Below, in pieces: positions 58,853-64,000 of a DNA stretch of 64,000 nt. Each line of letters opens with the position of its first letter. Within the stretch, counting starts at the first letter, position 1. The notes under the pieces were generated by a model. It saw nothing but the letters and a program-made list of their open reading frames with translations. It was not told where the DNA came from and did not search any database. Both the position numbers and the translations under genes were made by a program. The DNA is taken from contig JBJHDM010000010.1 of the NCBI GenBank assembly GCA_050486545.1, positions 1-64,000 of the forward strand, read 5' to 3'. This DNA comes from DAOMNN01 sp050486545 (GTDB taxonomy: Bacteria > Pseudomonadota > Gammaproteobacteria > Burkholderiales > Rhodocyclaceae).

Positions 58853-59509
58853 ATGATCACCGATATGGAACGACGACCCTACCGGCTGCGAAAACGGGCC
58901 GAATCGCAGGAGGCGACGCGCACACGCATCGTCGAGGCGCTGATGGCCCTCCATGAGGAACTGGGGCCGCGGAACACGACGATCAGTGCGATCGCGGAGC
59001 GTGCGGGGGTCCAGCGGCTCACCGTGTACCGTCATTTCCCGGACGAAGCCGCGTTGCTGCAGGCGTGCACTTCCCGATGGTTCGAACTCAACCCGCCGCC
59101 CGACCGGTCGGTGTGGACGACCCTGCCGGATCCGCGCGAGCGTTGCCGCGCCGCGCTGGGTGCGCTGTACGCCTATTTCGCCACCACGCAGCGGATGTGG
59201 GAGGTGTCGTATCGGGACGAAGCGGAGGTGGAGGCGATGCACGAGCCGATGAAGGCCTTCCGCGCCTATCTCGGGCAGGCCGCCTCGGATCTGCTGGACG
59301 GATTCGGCCGGTCGGCCGTGCAGTCCGGTGCACTCGAAACCACGGCGCGCCACCTGGTCGATTTTCCGACCTGGGCGTCGATGCACGCGCTCGGACTCGA
59401 TCCGGTGCGAGCCGCCGAATTGGGCTGCGTGTGGATCGATGCCGCGCGCGTGGCGGACGGTGTGCGAGACCCCGTCACGGCAGTGGGTTCCGGCACCGCT
59501 GATCCGTGA
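58853..59509 (+). CDS. TetR-family regulator
   Basis: A 218-residue TetR repressor. The DNA-binding helix-turn-helix is at about 20-62 (TRTRIVEALMALHEELGPRNTTISAIAERAGVQRLTVYRHFPDEAALL). The rest is the helical ligand domain. Start at 58853 or 58865 (second ATG, MERRPYRLR); neither has an SD and the promoter lies so close that translation may be nearly leaderless. Likely represses the divergent MBL gene and itself. Confidence 0.87.
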   Translation: MITDMERRPYRLRKRAESQEATRTRIVEALMALHEELGPRNTTISAIAERAGVQRLTVYRHFPDEAALLQACTSRWFELNPPPDRSVWTTLPDPRERCRAALGALYAYFATTQRMWEVSYRDEAEVEAMHEPMKAFRAYLGQAASDLLDGFGRSAVQSGALETTARHLVDFPTWASMHALGLDPVRAAELGCVWIDAARVADGVRDPVTAVGSGTADP

Positions 59510-59556
59510 CCGGGGACGGAGCGGTCCGTGAGCACGAATACCTATGCCGGCTTCGT

Positions 59557-59727
59557 TCAGGCACGCCAGAAAGGCTTGTTGCCCTCGCGAATCGCATCCT
59601 CGCGACGTACGCCGATGTCATTGAGCATGCGCTGATCCATCTGGAGCAAGGCCCGGCGGCCGCGCAGCCGCGTGCGGATCCGCTCCAGGCGAAAGAGGAA
59701 TGATCCAAACAGGTCGATGATCAACAT
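59557..59727 (-). CDS. DUF1127 small protein
   Basis: A 56-residue protein. The C-terminal half LLQMDQRMLNDIGVRREDAI is the DUF1127 motif (YjiS-like), followed by REGNKPFWRA. The N-terminal half is an amphipathic, Arg-rich helix (LFGSFLFRLERIRTRLRGRR). DUF1127 proteins affect RNA turnover, phosphate and stress responses in alphaproteobacteria; the role here is unknown. Two adjacent ATGs exist; the second (59727) sits six bases after AAGGAG and is preferred. Confidence 0.85.
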   Translation of the reverse strand: MLIIDLFGSFLFRLERIRTRLRGRRALLQMDQRMLNDIGVRREDAIREGNKPFWRA

Positions 59728-59800
59728 CATGCGCTCCTTGGTTCTGCATGGCTAGCCCGCCATATGCCAAGACTAGATGACGTCGGCAACAGGAAACAGA

Positions 59801-59844
59801 TGCAGTGAGCTGCAATGTGTACTGGTACAGAACGGAGAATCTCC
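59801..59844. promoter_or_regulatory. Cluster of three palindromes between DUF1127 and EamA genes
   Basis: TGCAG-TGAG-CTGCA (59801-59814), TGTAC-TG-GTACA (59818-59829) and GGAGA-A-TCTCC (59834-59844) are perfect inverted repeats packed within 44 bp of the 233-bp divergent region. They are probably protein-binding sites for control of the transporter and/or the DUF1127 gene. Confidence 0.4.
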
Positions 59845-59960
59845 TGTCTGTAACCATCGGTCCGGCTGCAACTGTACGGGTGTCGCCGGCACGTCCGGCA
59901 CCGGTCGCTCCGGTGTTTCAGTCGGAATAGACTGCGCGTAGTTCGTGAAAGGATTCTCCA

Positions 59961-60926
59961 ATGCTCGTCGGTGTGCTCGCCGCCCTCGGTGCGGGTTCGC
60001 TCTGGGGGCTGATCTTCCTGGTGCCTCTCGTCCTATGGGACTACCCGCCGGTGGTCCTGGCCTTCGGCCGCTATGCGGCCTTCGGCCTGCTCGCGCTCGG
60101 GCTGGCCTGGTTCGACCGACGGGCACTGGCCCAGCTCACGCGCGCGGACTGGGTCGAGGCGGCGCGCCTCGCCATGGTCGGCAACCTTCTGTACTACAGT
60201 ACGCTGGCGGCCGCGATCCAGCTGTCTGGGGCACCGGTGCCCACGCTGATCATTGGAACCTTGCCGGTCGTCATCGCGGTGTGTGCGAACCTGATCGAAC
60301 GCCGTAGCGGAAACGGACTCGACTCGGTGCCGTGGCACCGGCTCGCACTGCCGTTGGCCTTGATCCTGGGCGGACTGACCGTGGTCCAGTTCGGTCCCGC
60401 GGGTGCCGTGGGATTCGGCGCCTCGGACGATGTCGCGAGCTATGTATTCGGGCTCGGTCTGGCCGTGGTCGCGGTGGCGTGCTGGACGTGGTATCCGATC
60501 CGCAACAGCCGATGGCTGCGCGCACGTCCGGCCGGAATGTCACGCCCCTGGGCGACGGCCCAGGGCCTGGCGACGCTGCCCTTGGCACTGCTCACGGCGG
60601 CCGGGTTCGCCATGTGGGATCTTGCATCGGGGGGCGGAGAGCGTGCGTACGAATGGCCATTCGGCCCGCGTCCCGACCTGTTCCTTGCGCTGATGCTGAT
60701 CACCGGGTTCGCGGCATCCTGGCTGGGGACCCTGCTCTGGAACCGGGCCAGTCATCTGCTGCCGGCAGCGCTGGTCGGGCAATTGATCGTTTTCGAGACG
60801 CTGGCGGCACTGCTGTATGCATTCGTCTGGTACGGACGATGGCCCTCGGGCCTCGAGGTTGCAGGCATCGTACTGCTCGTAACCGGGGTATTGGCCGGCG
60901 TTCGGGTCTTTCGCCGCAGCCGGTGA
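59961..60926 (+). CDS. EamA/DMT-family membrane transporter
   Basis: A 321-residue protein with about ten membrane helices in two EamA repeats, typical of drug/metabolite transporters that export amino acids or small metabolites. Helix content is visible throughout; GAGSLWGLIFLVPLVLWDYPPVVLAFGRYAAF covers helices 1-2. RBS AAAGGA lies at the right distance before the ATG. Substrate not predictable. Stand-alone gene. Confidence 0.88.
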   Translation: MLVGVLAALGAGSLWGLIFLVPLVLWDYPPVVLAFGRYAAFGLLALGLAWFDRRALAQLTRADWVEAARLAMVGNLLYYSTLAAAIQLSGAPVPTLIIGTLPVVIAVCANLIERRSGNGLDSVPWHRLALPLALILGGLTVVQFGPAGAVGFGASDDVASYVFGLGLAVVAVACWTWYPIRNSRWLRARPAGMSRPWATAQGLATLPLALLTAAGFAMWDLASGGGERAYEWPFGPRPDLFLALMLITGFAASWLGTLLWNRASHLLPAALVGQLIVFETLAALLYAFVWYGRWPSGLEVAGIVLLVTGVLAGVRVFRRSR

Positions 60927-60936
60927 CCTCGGCAGG

Positions 60937-60988
60937 CGTCGAAGCATCGAATTGGCGGGTTTTTGATGCGCTGTTCGGCGCTTCGACG
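60937..60988. terminator. Imperfect long hairpin downstream of the EamA gene
   Basis: CGTCGAAGC (60937-60945) pairs with GCTTCGACG (60980-60988). Inside is a possible GCATC/GATGC pairing and a TTTTT run. It may terminate the transporter transcript or form a cruciform. Confidence 0.4.
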
Positions 60989-61063
60989 TGACAACGGGGG
61001 CCGTAATCTACTCCCATGGCCGCATTCCTTCGGTTCGGAGCGGCGTCCCGGGAGACACAGATC

Positions 61064-61180
61064 ATGAATGTCGAATATCTCGAAGCCGAAATCATCGAAA
61101 TCATCGAAATCTACGACACGGAGTCCGTCGCGGAATTCGAATGCGGGCACGACGTGCCCCACGAGGTCTACTTCGCCTGA
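61064..61180 (+). CDS. Putative 38-residue acidic small protein
   Basis: An ATG-started 38-codon frame, MNVEYLEAEIIEIIEIYDTE..., ending GHDVPHEVYFA, with RBS GGGAGA. It is strongly acidic, with about eleven Glu/Asp. Its start contains an in-frame GAAATCATC tandem repeat (EIIEIIEI). No membrane segment and no signal. A CCCGC/GCGGG hairpin (61182-61196) follows the stop. It is free-standing between the EamA transporter and the convergent lipoprotein gene. Not recognised; could be a small regulatory protein or a peptide precursor, or a chance frame. Confidence 0.45.
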   Translation: MNVEYLEAEIIEIIEIYDTESVAEFECGHDVPHEVYFA

Positions 61181-61209
61181 ACCCGCGAGGTGCGGGAGTG
61201 CAGTCCTGC

Positions 61210-61650
61210 CTACCGACTCCGGTGGGCGGCTTCGGAGGCCCGCTTGGCCTCATCGAACACAGGGCCCCACATGGGGTGTCCGATCTCGGCCCGCGACAGT
61301 TCGAACCGCGGGTCGAGCTTCAGGGCTTCGTCAAAGGAGGCGCGACAGGCGCCGGGACGGCCCGAGATGCAATGGATGAAAGCCAGATGCTTGTGCGCCT
61401 GGACGGCGTCGCTGGTAAAGCGCAGTCCCTGATCGAGCGCATGCAGCAAGTCCCGCATCGCCGGACCGTAGCGTCCCTTCTCGTAGTGATCGATGCCCGC
61501 GACCAATGACTTCTCGGCCTCCCCGACGGCAAGTTTCGAGAGCCCGAGTTGGCGTGCCGGTTCGGACGCGCAACCGCCGAGCAGCGCCGCGACGAGTGCG
61601 AAGGCAATCCACACGAAGGAGTGTCGGAACGGAAATGGCTTGTGGGTCAT
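61210..61650 (-). CDS. TssQ-like TPR lipoprotein
   Basis: A 146-residue lipoprotein with lipobox LLGGC (Cys about residue 27). The mature part is a small TPR-like helical repeat, with AHKHLAFIHCISGRPGACRASFDEALKLDP and a C-terminal GHPMWGPVFDEAKR motif. The pattern resembles TssQ-family lipoproteins associated with type VI secretion, but no T6SS genes are in the window. Its ATG overlaps the kinase stop (TAATG), so it is co-translated with the Ser/Thr kinase and probably serves it. Confidence 0.7.
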   Translation of the reverse strand: MTHKPFPFRHSFVWIAFALVAALLGGCASEPARQLGLSKLAVGEAEKSLVAGIDHYEKGRYGPAMRDLLHALDQGLRFTSDAVQAHKHLAFIHCISGRPGACRASFDEALKLDPRFELSRAEIGHPMWGPVFDEAKRASEAAHRSR

Positions 61651-63188
61651 TAGCGGAAGCGATGCTGGATTCGATGGGTACGTCCCGATTCTAGCGTGAC
61701 CGTCTCGACGTACGGGGCGAAATCGGTATTGCGGATCTCGATCCGATAGCGCCCGGGCGGCAGCTGGAGTTCGCGGAGCGGCGGAGTGACACCATGGGTC
61801 CTGCCGCCGACATGTACCTCTCCCCAGGGAAGCACCGAAAGAGTGATCGTCGCTGGTCGTGCAGCCGGTTGCGGTGCCGCGGCTGCAGCAGTCGCGGTCG
61901 GTTGCGCCGGTTGCGGAGCTGCCGTCGGGCCGGATGCGGGTGGTGCAGGCGCGGATTCGGTGGAGGCCGCTTCCGCGACGATGTCGGAATCGCTGTCGAA
62001 GAGGGTGACCTGTCCGCCTTCGGCCGGCTCGCCCACGAACGTCTCGGATGGGGCGCTTGCCGTCTCTACGGCGATCGGCGCCCCGACGGGTACCGGGTCG
62101 ACCAGTGCCGGGGTGCGGCTATCGGGGACGATCATCACGACCAGCACCGTGACCGCAAAGGCTGCCGCGGCCAGGAGCAGGGACAGCCGGTTCCCGGAAT
62201 GGTGCGACGGCCCCGGTGTCGGAATGGGGCCGGCCGAGGTCTTCGGAAGCGCATCGCGCCCGACCACCTGGGTGGCCATCCCGGCCGGGAGCGGCGCGTC
62301 CTGGCGCGGGTTCGAGCGGGCCGCACTCGATCTCAGCTTGCGCCGCAGACTGCCCAGTGCGAGACCGAGTTCGCGCGCGTGGTCGAAGCGTTGCGCCGGT
62401 TCCTTCGCCAGCATCTTCAAGACGATCTGCTCGAGTCTCTCCGGGATGTCGGGATTGAGGGCCGACGGGGCTTCGGGTTCTGCGTGCAGGATCTTGTGCA
62501 TCACTTCCGGGATCGTCTGCCCTGCAAAGGGATCCTTGCCCGTGAGCATTTCGTAGAGCGTGACCCCCAGCGCGAAGATGTCGGTCCGTCCATCGACTGC
62601 TTCGTTCGTGATCTGCTCGGGCGCCATGTACCGGGGCGATCCGACCAGCCCGCCGGTGTGGGTGCGGCTGCTGTCCGAGGCCGTGGCGATGCCGAAATCC
62701 ATGATCTTCACCAGACCATTGCGTGACAGCATGATGTTCGCCGGCTTGATGTCGCGGTGGATGATGCCCTGCTCGTGCGCGTAGTCGAGTCCGCGGGCGA
62801 CGAGCATCGCGATTTCGACGGCGCGACGGATCGGCAGGACCACGCCGCTGTCGAGGGTTTCGCGCAGGGTCCGACCAGGCAGGTACTCCATCGCGATGTA
62901 CGGGGTTCCTTCGCTTTCGCCGACGTCGTAGATCGTCACGATGTTCGGGTGATTGAGCCGGCCGGCTGCCTTGGCCTCGCGGAAGAAGCGATCCCGGAAG
63001 TCCGCCTGCTCGGATGCGGGCAGTTCGACGGAAAGGACCTTAATGGCCACCGTCCGTTCGATCAGCGGGTCCATCGCGCGATACACGGCCCCCATTGCGC
63101 CACGACCGAGCGAGCCCGTCAGCATGTAGCGGCCGACCGGCCTGAGGCCGGCGGCAGGTTCGGGCGACACGGGTTCGGTAGGGTCCAT
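61650..63188 (-). CDS. Membrane Ser/Thr protein kinase with PEGA domain
   Basis: A 512-residue Hanks-type kinase. Gly loop GRGAMGAV (28-35), Lys50, catalytic HRDIKPAN (144-151) and DFG (164-166) are intact, followed by GSPRYMAPEQ. After a basic linker there is one membrane helix (about 331-352), an Ala/Pro-rich periplasmic linker and a PEGA domain (about 445-512; GEVHVGGRTHGVTPP, LPPGRYRIEIRN). PEGA domains bind peptidoglycan or proteins in the envelope. It is divergent from a PP2C phosphatase gene, and its stop overlaps the lipoprotein start. Kinase, phosphatase and lipoprotein are likely one signalling unit. Confidence 0.92.
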   Translation of the reverse strand: MDPTEPVSPEPAAGLRPVGRYMLTGSLGRGAMGAVYRAMDPLIERTVAIKVLSVELPASEQADFRDRFFREAKAAGRLNHPNIVTIYDVGESEGTPYIAMEYLPGRTLRETLDSGVVLPIRRAVEIAMLVARGLDYAHEQGIIHRDIKPANIMLSRNGLVKIMDFGIATASDSSRTHTGGLVGSPRYMAPEQITNEAVDGRTDIFALGVTLYEMLTGKDPFAGQTIPEVMHKILHAEPEAPSALNPDIPERLEQIVLKMLAKEPAQRFDHARELGLALGSLRRKLRSSAARSNPRQDAPLPAGMATQVVGRDALPKTSAGPIPTPGPSHHSGNRLSLLLAAAAFAVTVLVVMIVPDSRTPALVDPVPVGAPIAVETASAPSETFVGEPAEGGQVTLFDSDSDIVAEAASTESAPAPPASGPTAAPQPAQPTATAAAAAPQPAARPATITLSVLPWGEVHVGGRTHGVTPPLRELQLPPGRYRIEIRNTDFAPYVETVTLESGRTHRIQHRFR

Positions 63189-63389
63189 CTCGAAGTTCGG
63201 TCGGACAAGAGCACGCAGAGCGTGAAGTTATCACATGCGCCGAGTGGGCGCCGTGACACACTGCGCTAGCTGCAGTGCGGAGCGCCCCTTCCTCGCGGGT
63301 TTGCGGTGCGTGTGGGATAATCCGCAATTCGAACCACCCCAACCGGAACGCGGGTTTTCCGCCCCGAAGCCTGAGGAGTGACGTCTGTC

Positions 63390-64000
63390 GTGTCGATCCG
63401 CAACGCCTTCAGGATGGTGAGCCAGACGGACCCGGGCTGCCTGCGAGCACTCAACGAAGACGTCGTGCGCGTCGTGCCGGATCTCGGTCTGGCCATCGTG
63501 GCCGACGGCATGGGGGGGCACAACGCAGGGGACATGGCGGCGCGCCTGGCGGTCGATGTCGTCGAAAGGCAGATCCGAAGCCTGCTCGAACAGGCCGGGG
63601 GCGTCGGGGAGGGGTTGCGCGCCGCGTTGGTCGAAGCCGACCGCCAGGTCGAGCAGGCCGGGCATGCCGACCGGCAACGCGAGCGTATGGGCGCGACGAT
63701 TGCCTGCCTGCTGCTGCACGACGATCGCGCCTGGATCGCCCACGTCGGCGACACCCGTGTGTACCGCCTGCGTGGCGACCGGCTCGAACGACTGACTCGC
63801 GATCATTCTCCCGCGCAGCAGGCACTCGAGTCCGGTGTGATCGACGCGCAGGGGCTTGCAGGCAGCCACAATCGCCATCTGGTCACCCATGCACTGGGGG
63901 CAGAGGGTGCCGAGGCGGTCGAAGTCCGGGATCTGCCGACCGAACCGGGCGACCTGTTCCTCGTGTGTTCGGACGGGCTCAACGACATGGTGGACGGGGA
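63390..64000 (+). CDS. PP2C-type Ser/Thr phosphatase (C-terminus off the window)
   Basis: A PP2C/SpoIIE-like metal-dependent phosphatase of at least 203 residues, cut by the right edge. Metal and phosphate motifs are visible: ALNEDV, IVADGMGGHNAGDMAA, WIAHVGDTRVYRLRG and LFLVCSDGLNDMV. Start is uncertain: GTG at 63390 is listed, but GTG at 63378 (overlapping GGAG) and ATG at 63414 are possible. It should reverse phosphorylation by the divergent kinase, as in PppA/PpkA and Stp1-type pairs. Confidence 0.88.
   Translation, partial: MSIRNAFRMVSQTDPGCLRALNEDVVRVVPDLGLAIVADGMGGHNAGDMAARLAVDVVERQIRSLLEQAGGVGEGLRAALVEADRQVEQAGHADRQRERMGATIACLLLHDDRAWIAHVGDTRVYRLRGDRLERLTRDHSPAQQALESGVIDAQGLAGSHNRHLVTHALGAEGAEAVEVRDLPTEPGDLFLVCSDGLNDMVDG

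Noticed and set aside
59518..59703. 62-codon plus-strand frame downstream of TetR
   Set aside because: Antisense to the DUF1127 gene, which has a clear family motif and a ribosome site.
61210..64000. Type VI secretion locus
   Set aside because: Kinase, phosphatase and lipoprotein resemble T6SS regulators, but no Tss structural gene is in the window.

Overview
This is a high-GC chromosomal window (roughly two thirds G+C by eye) from a Gram-negative bacterium. Tat and Sec signal peptides, two or three lipoproteins, a GlrK/QseG/GlrR two-component system, an Rrf2-type SUF regulator, LutABC, a DsrC-family protein and DUF1127 all point to Pseudomonadota, most likely a gamma- or betaproteobacterium. 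I cannot place it to genus. No rRNA, tRNA, CRISPR array, insertion sequence or prophage was seen. Coding density is high, and many gene pairs share ATGA or TGATG overlaps, so translational coupling is common.

Layout. 1-870: start of an Rrf2 regulator with an IscR-like palindrome, then exported MsrA and MsrB. 1386-5451 (minus): an AMP/thymidine phosphorylase-like enzyme, a PRPP synthase-like enzyme and a TerB-like/DUF6498 membrane protein, all overlapping. 5646-13961: chemoreceptor, NamZ-type DUF1343 protein, PNPOx-like protein, Tat-exported aldo/keto reductase, small His/Tyr-rich exported protein and lutABC. 14088-20154: disordered small protein, ABC exporter (ATPase, FtsX permease, HlyD adaptor), arfB and yaiI. 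20237-23056: an HTH-ferredoxin-reductase fusion, a DsrC-like protein with unusual cysteines and a LysR regulator.

23057-28852 forms a coherent circuit. A sigma-54 promoter with two GlrR-type upstream sites drives a small exported EF-hand protein. A PRC-barrel protein and a retropepsin-like protease follow, then the overlapping genes for GlrK kinase, QseG-like lipoprotein and the sigma-54 activator GlrR. 28877-34541 holds an iron-type alcohol dehydrogenase, a haem-domain/GGDEF/EAL protein, ParDE, a decayed gene remnant and a thioesterase.

35418-42055 is the most unusual region. A membrane coiled-coil protein is ATGA-coupled to three enzymes: an ATP-grasp ligase, an isocitrate/isopropylmalate-dehydrogenase relative with a changed substrate site, and an isochorismatase-like hydrolase fused to an aldehyde dehydrogenase. 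TelA follows. This looks like an undescribed small-molecule pathway tied to a TelA-type envelope stress module.

42114-53196 (minus) is the circularly permuted ATP-grasp / alpha-E / transglutaminase / DUF2126 / zinc-peptidase operon, a predicted peptide-tagging system, preceded by a zinc-ribbon gene. 53402-57942 is a two-gene NAD-linked formate dehydrogenase. 57813-64000 holds an MBL hydrolase/TetR pair, DUF1127, an EamA transporter, a 38-codon ORF, a TssQ-like lipoprotein, a PEGA Ser/Thr kinase and the start of a PP2C phosphatase.
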